Positions 1 through 5,827 of a stretch of 6,536 nt of DNA are shown piece after piece. The translations under genes were made by a program, and so were the position numbers. The stretch is from assembly GCA_019689615.1 (NCBI GenBank), contig JADGHD010000291.1:1-6536 (forward strand), read 5' to 3'. Below the pieces are notes generated by a model, which saw only the letters and a list, made by a program, of their open reading frames with translations, was not told the DNA's origin and made no database searches. The stretch's first letter is position 1. Each line of letters opens with the position of its first letter. The DNA comes from Frankia sp. GTDB lineage: Bacteria > Actinomycetota > Actinomycetes > Frankiales > Frankiaceae.

Positions 1-1143
1 GCCACCTACGCCGAGCTGGGGCTGCCGGCCGAGCCGTTCGCCTCGGTCGGCTTCTTCGCCCCGCCGTTGCCCGGCGATCCCAGCGGCCGGCCGTTCGTCA
101 GCTCCCGGCCGACCGGGGTGAGCGCGTTCTGGTGGACGCTGCAGGAGTTCTGCGCCCAGGAGCTGCTGCAGTTCGTCTTCGCCGACGCCGAGGACGACCG
201 CAACCAGTACACGATCGTCGTCCACCAGGTGCTGACCCGGCTGCGCTCGGACGCCGTCCCGGCCGGCGACGACGGCGCGGTGAAGATCGAGGGCCAGGTC
301 CTGCGGACCTACGAGGAGCTGGTCGACTTCATCGTCGACCGGGTCACCGACGACGCCACCCGCGCCCGCTGGGCCGGGCCGGCGACCGGGATCGGCACCG
401 TCAACGCGTTCGTCCGCCGGCTGCGCTCGTCCCAGCGGGCGCTGCGGACGCTGGTCCGCGCCGACCTGCCGGACCAGGCCAGCCGCCGGATCTCCACCGC
501 CGACCAGCAGGTGACCGTCATCGACCTGCACAACCTGCCGGAGCGGGCGCAGCGGTTCGTCGTCGGCGTGGTGCTCGCCGCCGAGACCCGGCGCAAGGAG
601 GAGGCCGGACCGGGCGGGCTGCTGTTCACCATGCTCGACGAGCTGAACAAGTACGCCCCGCGGGAGGGCTCCAGCCCGATCAAGGAGGTGCTCCTCGACA
701 TCGCCGAACGCGGCCGGTCGCTGGGCATCATCCTGGTCGGCGCGCAGCAGACCGCGAGCGAGGTCGAACGGCGGATCATCGCGAACAGCTCCATCAAGGT
801 CGTCGGCCGGCTGGACACGGCCGAGGCCGGCCGCCCGGAGTACGGCTTCCTCCCGCCGGGGCAGCGGGCCCGGGCGACGCTGGCCAAACCGGGCACGATG
901 TTCGTCTCCCAGCCGGAGATCCCGGTGCCGCTGGCCGTCTCGTTCCCCTTCCCGGCGTGGGCGACCCGGCCGGCAGAGGCCGACCTGGACGCCCGGCCCA
1001 GCCCGCCGGCGCACGCGGGCGGCGACGCGCCGGCGGCGCCCGGCCCGCGGCGCGACCCGTTCAGCCTGCTGCCCGGCGGTGGCGCCGGCTCCGGCGGCCC
1101 CGCCGACCTCGACGACCTCGACGACGACCCGGCGCCGTTCTGA
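1..1143 (+). CDS. HerA/FtsK-superfamily ATP-binding protein (DNA translocase), 5'-truncated
   Basis: The frame is open from base 1, so this is the last 380 codons of a larger gene; a TTG at 67 is internal. The N-terminal region and Walker A are outside the window. A hydrophobic strand ending in LDE (Asp at 637-639, Glu at 640-642) fits Walker B. It is preceded by a VTVIDLHNLP strand (511-540), typical of HerA proteins. Downstream are an Arg-rich ERGRS segment (706-720; candidate arginine finger) and GIILVGAQQ (724-750), matching the conserved Gln-containing sensor strand. The C-terminus from about 960 is a Pro/Gly/Ala-rich linker ending in an acidic tip (1105-1140). Family knowledge: HerA is a hexameric ATP-driven DNA pump that works with the nuclease NurA in end resection. 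The location beside sbcD, sbcC and a NurA-like gene supports that role, although partner and substrate are inferred. Another FtsK-HerA clade is possible because Walker A cannot be checked. Confidence 0.85.
   Translation, partial: ATYAELGLPAEPFASVGFFAPPLPGDPSGRPFVSSRPTGVSAFWWTLQEFCAQELLQFVFADAEDDRNQYTIVVHQVLTRLRSDAVPAGDDGAVKIEGQVLRTYEELVDFIVDRVTDDATRARWAGPATGIGTVNAFVRRLRSSQRALRTLVRADLPDQASRRISTADQQVTVIDLHNLPERAQRFVVGVVLAAETRRKEEAGPGGLLFTMLDELNKYAPREGSSPIKEVLLDIAERGRSLGIILVGAQQTASEVERRIIANSSIKVVGRLDTAEAGRPEYGFLPPGQRARATLAKPGTMFVSQPEIPVPLAVSFPFPAWATRPAEADLDARPSPPAHAGGDAPAAPGPRRDPFSLLPGGGAGSGGPADLDDLDDDPAPF
1105..1140 (+). other. Acidic Asp-rich C-terminal tip ending in Pro-Phe (SSB-like tail) of the HerA-like protein
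   Basis: The last twelve residues of the HerA-like protein read DLDDLDDDPAPF and follow a Gly/Pro/Ala-rich, probably disordered linker. This resembles the conserved acidic tip of bacterial single-stranded DNA-binding protein, which ends in Asp residues followed by Pro-Phe (DDDIPF in E. coli) and docks many repair proteins. The coding DNA contains a perfect 9-base tandem repeat (gacctcgac at 1105-1113 and 1114-1122). The resemblance is directly visible; the function as a docking peptide is inference. Confidence 0.5.
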
Positions 1144-1163
1144 CCCACCCGTCCCGCCGCCGC

Positions 1164-1169
1164 GAAGGA
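1164..1169 (+). promoter_or_regulatory. Ribosome binding site placed for the leader ORF rather than for sbcD
   Basis: GAAGGA at 1164-1169 is the only good Shine-Dalgarno match in the herA-sbcD gap. It lies 8 bases before the ATG at 1178 but 25 bases before the sbcD ATG at 1195, too far for direct use. The bases directly before 1195 (acacccgcagcc) have no purine-rich core. This suggests that ribosomes load at 1178 and reach sbcD by termination-reinitiation. Confidence 0.45.
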
Positions 1170-1177
1170 CCCGCGCC

Positions 1178-1198
1178 ATGAGACACCCGCAGCCATGA
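1178..1198 (+). CDS. Putative six-residue leader peptide overlapping the sbcD start
   Basis: ATG at 1178 opens a mini-ORF encoding MRHPQP and ending with TGA at 1196-1198. Its stop overlaps the sbcD start codon in an ATGA arrangement (1195-1198), the classic geometry for translational coupling. It has a well-spaced ribosome binding site (1164-1169), which sbcD lacks. Nothing suggests that the peptide itself has a function; the act of translating it may set sbcD expression. In GC-rich DNA a seven-codon ORF can arise by chance, so conservation in relatives would decide. Confidence 0.35.
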   Translation: MRHPQP

Positions 1199-2370
1199 GG
1201 TTCCTGCACACCTCGGACTGGCACCTCGGCTCGTCGCTGAAGGGCCGCAGCCGGCTCGACGACCAGGCGAAGGTGATGCGCGAGATCGTCGGCATCGCCC
1301 GGGACAACGAGGTGGACGCGGTCCTGGTCGCCGGCGACGTCTACGACTCGGCGGCGCCGTCGGCCGAGGCCCAGCGGCTCGCCGTGGGCACGTTGCTGCG
1401 GCTTCGCCGCACCGGCGCCGAGGTCATCGTGATAGCTGGCAACCACGACCACGCGGCCACGTTCGACGCCTACAGCCCGCTGATGCGCGCCGCCGGGATC
1501 ACGATGATCGGCACCCCGCGCCATCCCGAGCAGGGCGGGGTCATCTCGTTCCAGGCCCGCGGGACCGGCGAGCCGGTGCGGGTGGCGCTGCTGCCGTTCG
1601 TCTCCCAGCGCCAGATCGTCCGGGCGGCGGAGATCGTCAGCCAGTCGCCGACCGAGGGCAGCGGCCTCTACTACGAGCGGGTCCGCGCGATGCTGCGCGT
1701 CCTGGCCACCGGTTTCGCCGACGACGCGGTCAACCTGGTGCTGGCCCACCTGACGGTGACCGGCGGCCGGCTGGGCGGCGGGGAGCGGCAGGCGCAGACC
1801 ATCTTCGACTACCACGTGCCCGCGGCGGCGTTCCCCGCCGACGCCCACTACGTCGCGCTCGGCCACCTGCACCGCCGCCAGACCCTGCCGGCGCCCTGCC
1901 CGGTCGAGTACAGCGGCTCACCGCTGGCCATCGACTTCGGCGAGGACGACCACGCCCCGTCGGTACGGCTGGTCGAGGTCGCGCCGGGGGTGCCGGCGCG
2001 TGGCCGCGACATCCCGATCGCCTCCGGGCGGCGGCTGCGGACCGTCCGTGGGACCGTGGCGGAGCTGGCCGAGCACGCGGCGGAGTACGGCGACGCGCTG
2101 CTGCGGGTGTGGGTGCGCGAGCCGGCCCGGGCGGGGCTGCGCGACGAGGTGCAGGAGCTGCTGCCGAACGCGCTCGAGGTGCGGATCGACCCGGAGTTCG
2201 TGCCCGCGGCCACCGCCAGCCGCCCGCGCCCGGCCGAGCCCGGGCGTCAGCGCGGCCCGGCCGACCTGTTCCGCGAGTACCTGGGCAGCGAGGGCGTCGC
2301 CGACACCCGGCTGGAGGCGCTGTTCGCCGAGCTGCACGACGAGGTTGTCGGTGCCGGGGAGCATGGTTAG
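1195..2370 (+). CDS. sbcD: Exonuclease SbcCD, nuclease subunit D (Mre11 family)
   Basis: A complete 391-residue protein, close to the usual SbcD length of about 400. The start is fixed by the family-typical N-terminus MRFLHTSDWHLG. All metallophosphatase motifs are visible: Asp8 and His10 (SDWH), Asp48 (AGDVYD), Asn83-His84-Asp85 (GNHD), His185 (LAHLTV), and His224 and His226 (GHLH), followed by YSGSPL at 239-244. These residues bind the two Mn ions of Mre11-type nucleases. Residues about 270-335 form the capping domain. The C-terminal segment (about 356-385) resembles the helical tail that contacts the base of the SbcC coiled coil. With SbcC it forms the ATP-dependent complex that cleaves hairpins, trims double-strand ends and removes protein blocks in the cytoplasm or nucleoid. 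It starts 51 bases after the HerA-like gene and probably shares its transcript; its ribosome loading may depend on the leader ORF. No catalytic residue is missing. Confidence 0.96.
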   Translation: MRFLHTSDWHLGSSLKGRSRLDDQAKVMREIVGIARDNEVDAVLVAGDVYDSAAPSAEAQRLAVGTLLRLRRTGAEVIVIAGNHDHAATFDAYSPLMRAAGITMIGTPRHPEQGGVISFQARGTGEPVRVALLPFVSQRQIVRAAEIVSQSPTEGSGLYYERVRAMLRVLATGFADDAVNLVLAHLTVTGGRLGGGERQAQTIFDYHVPAAAFPADAHYVALGHLHRRQTLPAPCPVEYSGSPLAIDFGEDDHAPSVRLVEVAPGVPARGRDIPIASGRRLRTVRGTVAELAEHAAEYGDALLRVWVREPARAGLRDEVQELLPNALEVRIDPEFVPAATASRPRPAEPGRQRGPADLFREYLGSEGVADTRLEALFAELHDEVVGAGEHG

Positions 2371-2398
2371 CCCGTGCGCGGCCGCCCGGCCGCGCGGG
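2371..2398 (+). other. Strong GC hairpin immediately after the sbcD stop
   Basis: GCGCGGCC (2376-2383) and GGCCGCGC (2388-2395) are perfect inverted repeats around a 4-base loop (gccc). CCC (2371-2373) can further pair with GGG (2396-2398) across a 2-base bulge. The structure begins directly after the sbcD stop codon. There is no U-tract, so it is not a canonical intrinsic terminator. It could be a weak actinobacterial-type terminator, an RNA processing or stability element, or chance pairing in GC-rich DNA. Confidence 0.4.
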
Positions 2399-2418
2399 CG
2401 TGGGTGACCGCCGGGACC

Positions 2419-2437
2419 GGGCCCGCGTGACGGGCTC
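2419..2437 (+). other. Second GC hairpin in the sbcD-sbcC gap
   Basis: GGGCCCG (2419-2425) can pair with CGGGCTC (2431-2437) around a 5-base loop, giving seven pairs including one G-U. An alternative fold pairs CGGGCCC (2418-2424) with GGGCCCG (2448-2454), which would bring the stem to within four bases of the sbcC ribosome binding site. The two folds are mutually exclusive. Whether either forms or regulates sbcC is unknown, and GC-rich sequence makes such pairings common. Confidence 0.25.
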
Positions 2438-2457
2438 CGCCGGGCCAGGGCCCGCCG

Positions 2458-2465
2458 GGAAGGGG
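2458..2465 (+). promoter_or_regulatory. Ribosome binding site deciding the sbcC start
   Basis: The purine run GGAAGGGG (2458-2465) lies 5 bases before the ATG at 2471, good Shine-Dalgarno spacing. It overlaps the GTG at 2465 and leaves only 2 bases before the ATG at 2468, so 2471 is the best-supported start among three consecutive in-frame start codons (GTG-ATG-ATG). Confidence 0.6.
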
Positions 2466-2470
2466 TGATG

Positions 2471-5400
2471 ATGCGGCCGGTGCTGCTGGAGATGGCCGGG
2501 TTCGGGTCGTTCCGCGACCCGGCGGCCATCGACTTCACCGACGCGGACTACTTCGCGCTGGTCGGGCCGACCGGCTCGGGCAAGTCGACGGTCATCGACG
2601 CGATGACGTTCGCGCTGTTCGGCTCGGTGCCACGGTGGGACAACCGGCGCACGGTGTCGCTGGCGCTGGCCCCGACCGTCACCCGCGGCACCGTGCGGCT
2701 GGTGTTCGACGCCGCCGGGCAGCGCTACGTCGTCGCCCGGGAACTGCGCCGCCAGTCCAACGGCAACGTCACCGTCCGCAACGCCCGGCTGGAGAAGCTG
2801 GCCGACCCGGCGGGCACCGGCGCCCGCGACGAGCCGCCCGGCGAGGTGCTGGCCGCCGACTCGCAGGTGAGCCAGGCCGTCGAGAAGCTGCTGGGGCTCA
2901 CGTTCGAGCACTTCTGCACGTGCGTGGTGCTGCCACAGGGCGACTTCGCCGAGTTCCTGCACGCCAGGCCGGCCGAGCGGCAGAAGATCCTGACCAGGCT
3001 GCTGGGCCTAGGCGTCTACGAGGAGATCCGGGCCAAGGCCGCCGAGCGGGCGTCCGACAGCCAGCGCCGCGCCGCCCTGCTGGCCGAGCAGCTGGGCGAG
3101 TACCAGGACGCGACCCCGGCGGCCGAGGCCGCCGCCGCGGACCGGGTGCGCGCGCTGACCGAGCTGTCCGGGCAGGTCGACGCGGCGCTGGCGGAGCTCG
3201 CCACCCGGGCGGCCGCGGCCAGGGAGGCCGCCACCCAGCTCGCCGCGGTCACCGAGGAACGCGACCGGCTGGCGGCGCTGCGGACCCCGGACGACGTCGC
3301 CCCGCTGACCACCCGGCTGCGCGCGGCCTACCAGGCCGCGGTGCTGGCCGGCGAGCGCCGCCAGGAGGCCGAGCGGGCGGACACCGCGGCCAGGGCCGCG
3401 CTCGCCGAGGCCCCCGAGCGCGGCCCGCTGGAGCGGGCCCGCCGCGACCACGACGAGCTCGCCCAGCTCGACGCCGGCCTGCCGGGGCTGCGGGCGGCGC
3501 ACGCCGCCGCCCGGTCGGCCCTGGCCGCGGCGACGGCGGCGGTGACCACGGCGCGCCGGGCACGCGACGACGCGGCCGCCGCCCGCGACCGGGCCGGCGA
3601 GCTGGCCAAGCAGGCGGGCGAGGAGGTGGCCCGGCTGCGCGCCGAGGCCGGCCAGCTCGCCGCCGTGCGCACCCCGCCCGGCGTGGCGGAGCTCGCGAGC
3701 CGGCTGGCCGCGGCGCAGCGCGCGCTGGCCGAGGCCACCGAACGGCGCCAGGCGGCGGAGCGGGCCGACGACGAGGCCAGGGCGGCGCTGGCGAGCGTCC
3801 CGCTGCCCCGCGCGACGCTGGAGCGCGCCCGCCGCGACCACGAGGCACTCGCGGCGCTGCGCCCCGAGATCGAGACGGCCACGCGGGCACACGCGACGGT
3901 CGCCGCCCGCCGCGACGAGGCGCTCGCCGCCGCCGAGCGGGCGCGGGCGCAGCGCGACGCGGCGGCCGAGGAGCTGGAGCGGGCGACCCGCGCGGACCTC
4001 GCGGCGAGCCTGCGGGCGCACCTCGTCGTCGGCGAGCCCTGCCCGGTCTGCGCGCACCCCGTCGCCGCCGTCCCCGCCCACGGCCACGGCGCCGACGAGC
4101 CGGAGGGGGCGGCGCCACGGCGGGCCCGGGCCGCGCTCGAGGAGGCCCAGCGGGTCCTGCAGGAACGGGAGGCGGCGGTCCAGGCCGCGGCCCAGACGGA
4201 GTACGAGGCGCGGGTGCGGCTGCGCGGGCTGCGCGAGCGCGGCGAGGAACTCGCCGCCGCCCTCGCCGGCCTGCCGGGCCTGCCCGAGGTGACGGCCGCG
4301 CTCGCCGAGCTGGACCGGCTCGAGCGGGCGGCGACGCAGGCCGGCCGCGAACTGCGGTCCGCGCGGTCGGGGGCGGCCCAGGCCGAGCAGGCGGCGGCCC
4401 GGCTGACCGCGGACGGCGCCCGGGCCAGGGCGCAGCTCGCGGCGGTCCGGGACCCGCTGGTCGCGCTGGGCGCGCCGACGCTCGACGACGCCGACCTGGC
4501 CGCGGCCTGGGCCGGCCTGGTCGAGTGGGCCGGCGGCCTGGCCCGGCGACGGGCCGACGAGCTGCGGACGGCCACGGCCCGGGAGGCCGGCGCCAAGGAG
4601 GCGCTGCGGGCGGCCGAGCAGGCGTACGCGGCCGCGCTGGCCACCGCGGACCAGGCCGAACGCGACCAGCTGCGGGCCGTCGCCGACGAACAGGCGGCGG
4701 CCGGCCGGCTGGCGAACGCCCAGCAGCGGGCGGACCAGCTGCGGGACGCGCTGGCCGGCGGGCCGGGCGCGGACGAGGTCTCGGCGGCGCTCGCCGAGCT
4801 GGACCGGCTGGCCCAGGCGGCCCGGCAGGCCGACGCCGACCTGCGGGCGGCCCGCAAGGCTGCCGACGACGCCGACGCCGAGGTGCGCCGGGCCGAGCAG
4901 GCCCTCGGCGCTGCCCGGGCGACCCTGACCACGACCCGGGACGCGCTCGTCCCGCTGGGCGCCCCGCCGCTCGGCGGGCAGGACCTGCTGGCCGACTGGG
5001 CGGCGCTCACCGACTGGGCGGCGGGCGAGGCCGCCGCCCGCGACGCCCGGCTGCCGGCGCTGCGCCAGGCCGTCGCCGTGGCCCAGGAGTCGACCGCGGC
5101 CGCCCGCCGCGAGCTGACCGAGCTGCTCGCCGCGCACGAGATCGAGCTGCCGGACGTCGGCGGGGAGCTGGCCGACGCCGCCGCCCGGGCGGTGACGACC
5201 GCGCTGGAGCGGGCGCGGGCGCGGCACGCCCGGGTCGTCGAGCGGCGGGCAGCGGCCGCCCGGCTGGCCGACCAGCTCGCCGACGCCCGGGAGGCCCAGC
5301 AGGTGGCGGCCCAGCTCGCCCGGCTGCTGCGGTCGGACAAGTTCCAGCGCTGGCTGGTCGCCGAGGCGCTCGACACGCTGGTCGAGGACGCCTCCCGCAC

Positions 5401-5827
5401 GCTGCGCGAGCTGTCCGGCGGCCAGTTCGACCTGTCCCACGAGGACGGCGAGTTCGTCATCGTCGACCACGCCGACGCCGACTCGCGCCGGCCGGTGCGC
5501 ACGCTGTCCGGCGGGGAGACGTTCCAGGCCAGCCTCTCCCTCGCGCTCGCGCTGTCGGCGCAGCTGTCCACGCTGGCCGCGGCCGGCGCCGCCCGGCTCG
5601 ACTCGATCTTCCTCGACGAGGGCTTCGGCACCCTGGACGACGCGACCCTCGACGTCGTCGCCAGCACGCTGGAGAACCTCGCCAGCGGCGCCGGCACCGC
5701 CGCTGGCGGTGCGGGCCGGATGGTCGGCCTGGTCACCCACGTGCGCACGCTGGCCGAGCGGGTGCCGGTACGGTTCGCCGTCAGCCGCGACCAGCGCACC
5801 TCGACCGTTGTCCGGGAGACCACGTGA
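2471..5827 (+). CDS. sbcC: Exonuclease SbcCD, ATPase subunit C (Rad50 family SMC-like protein)
   Basis: An 1118-residue protein, normal for SbcC (about 1050-1130). In-frame starts at 2465 and 2468 would add only one or two Met; 2471 has the best ribosome binding site spacing. The order is that of Rad50: Walker A GPTGSGKST (about 32-40) in the N-lobe; Q-loop Gln156 (VVLPQGDF); an Ala/Glu/Arg-rich coiled-coil arm to about 520; zinc hook CPVC (Cys524, Cys527); a return arm to about 955; then the C-lobe with signature LSGGE (1012-1016), Walker B IFLDEGFGTLD (Asp1049, Glu1050) and H-loop His1090 (VTHV). ATP-driven head dimerisation controls SbcD nuclease access to DNA ends, and the hook joins two complexes through Zn. 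The arms carry internal duplications, annotated separately. The gene follows sbcD after 100 bases and overlaps the NurA-like gene by four bases. All key motifs are intact, so it should be active. Confidence 0.96.
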   Translation: MRPVLLEMAGFGSFRDPAAIDFTDADYFALVGPTGSGKSTVIDAMTFALFGSVPRWDNRRTVSLALAPTVTRGTVRLVFDAAGQRYVVARELRRQSNGNVTVRNARLEKLADPAGTGARDEPPGEVLAADSQVSQAVEKLLGLTFEHFCTCVVLPQGDFAEFLHARPAERQKILTRLLGLGVYEEIRAKAAERASDSQRRAALLAEQLGEYQDATPAAEAAAADRVRALTELSGQVDAALAELATRAAAAREAATQLAAVTEERDRLAALRTPDDVAPLTTRLRAAYQAAVLAGERRQEAERADTAARAALAEAPERGPLERARRDHDELAQLDAGLPGLRAAHAAARSALAAATAAVTTARRARDDAAAARDRAGELAKQAGEEVARLRAEAGQLAAVRTPPGVAELASRLAAAQRALAEATERRQAAERADDEARAALASVPLPRATLERARRDHEALAALRPEIETATRAHATVAARRDEALAAAERARAQRDAAAEELERATRADLAASLRAHLVVGEPCPVCAHPVAAVPAHGHGADEPEGAAPRRARAALEEAQRVLQEREAAVQAAAQTEYEARVRLRGLRERGEELAAALAGLPGLPEVTAALAELDRLERAATQAGRELRSARSGAAQAEQAAARLTADGARARAQLAAVRDPLVALGAPTLDDADLAAAWAGLVEWAGGLARRRADELRTATAREAGAKEALRAAEQAYAAALATADQAERDQLRAVADEQAAAGRLANAQQRADQLRDALAGGPGADEVSAALAELDRLAQAARQADADLRAARKAADDADAEVRRAEQALGAARATLTTTRDALVPLGAPPLGGQDLLADWAALTDWAAGEAAARDARLPALRQAVAVAQESTAAARRELTELLAAHEIELPDVGGELADAAARAVTTALERARARHARVVERRAAAARLADQLADAREAQQVAAQLARLLRSDKFQRWLVAEALDTLVEDASRTLRELSGGQFDLSHEDGEFVIVDHADADSRRPVRTLSGGETFQASLSLALALSAQLSTLAAAGAARLDSIFLDEGFGTLDDATLDVVASTLENLASGAGTAAGGAGRMVGLVTHVRTLAERVPVRFAVSRDQRTSTVVRETT
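3269..4018 (+). repeat. Internal tandem duplication in the N-terminal coiled-coil arm of SbcC
   Basis: Two diverged direct copies of about 129 residues: copy 1 at 3269-3655 and copy 2 from 3656 to about 4018, ending just before the zinc hook. Landmarks recur in order: LAALRTP / LAAVRTP, ERRQEAERAD / ERRQAAERAD, ARAALA / ARAALA, and LERARRDHDEL / LERARRDHEAL. By eye about 31 of the first 49 residues match without gaps. The DNA is also similar (near 3428 and 3818). The agreement exceeds what Ala/Arg/Glu-biased coiled coil would give by chance. Confidence 0.7.
4040..4051 (+). other. Zinc-hook CPVC motif of SbcC
   Basis: Codons for Cys-Pro-Val-Cys (residues 524-527) form the Rad50/SbcC hook at the tip of the coiled coil. 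Two such motifs from two molecules coordinate one Zn ion. It is followed by a short His-containing loop (AHPVAAVPAHGHG) before the return helix begins near 4110. Confidence 0.9.
4259..5150 (+). repeat. Internal tandem duplication in the C-terminal coiled-coil arm of SbcC
   Basis: Two direct copies with a 489-base (163-residue) period: copy 1 at 4259-4747 and copy 2 from 4748 to about 5150. The register stays gapless between landmarks: ALAGLPG / ALAGGPG, AALAELDRL / AALAELDRL, LVALGAPTL / LVPLGAPPL, and WAGLVEWAGG / WAALTDWAAG. A 23-base stretch around AALAELDRL (4298-4320 and 4787-4809) is identical in DNA. The repeated LGAP and paired-Trp motif is not coiled-coil-like and may form a small bulge in each unit. 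Confidence 0.75.
5814..5818 (+). promoter_or_regulatory. Ribosome binding site supporting the GTG start of the NurA-like gene
   Basis: GGGAG (5814-5818) lies inside the end of sbcC, 5 bases before GTG at 5824. The GTG overlaps the sbcC TGA in a GTGA arrangement, so translation is probably coupled. The alternative ATG at 5878 is preceded only by a ggcggcgg run. Confidence 0.55.

Noticed and set aside
67..69. TTG as start of the HerA-like gene
   Set aside because: The frame is open to base 1 and the upstream residues (TYAELGLPAEPF) read as protein; Walker A must lie further upstream, so this is internal.
132..1181. + strand open frame overlapping the HerA-like gene
   Set aside because: Arg/Gly/Ala/Pro-only translation without motifs; it is the out-of-frame shadow of the real gene, which carries Walker B and sensor motifs.
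1144..1194. Promoter for sbcD in the herA-sbcD gap
   Set aside because: No recognisable -10/-35 pair in 51 bases of GC-rich sequence; cotranscription is simpler.
2371..2398. Calling the hairpin after sbcD a true intrinsic terminator
   Set aside because: No U-tract follows, and sbcC downstream needs transcription; it is recorded only as a structured element.
2363..2407. Short ORF (ATG at 2363) overlapping the sbcD stop
   Set aside because: The upstream GGGGAG is only about one base from the ATG, and the product is a composition-biased 14-mer that ends well before sbcC.
2465..2467. GTG start of sbcC
   Set aside because: It sits inside the ribosome binding site; ATG 2471 has proper spacing and gives a family-like N-terminus (MRPVLLEMAGFGSF).
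1730..2962. Antisense frame across the sbcD-sbcC junction, with others nested in 1848-2538
   Set aside because: Low-complexity Arg/Pro/Ala translation covering conserved SbcD and SbcC coding sequence on the other strand.
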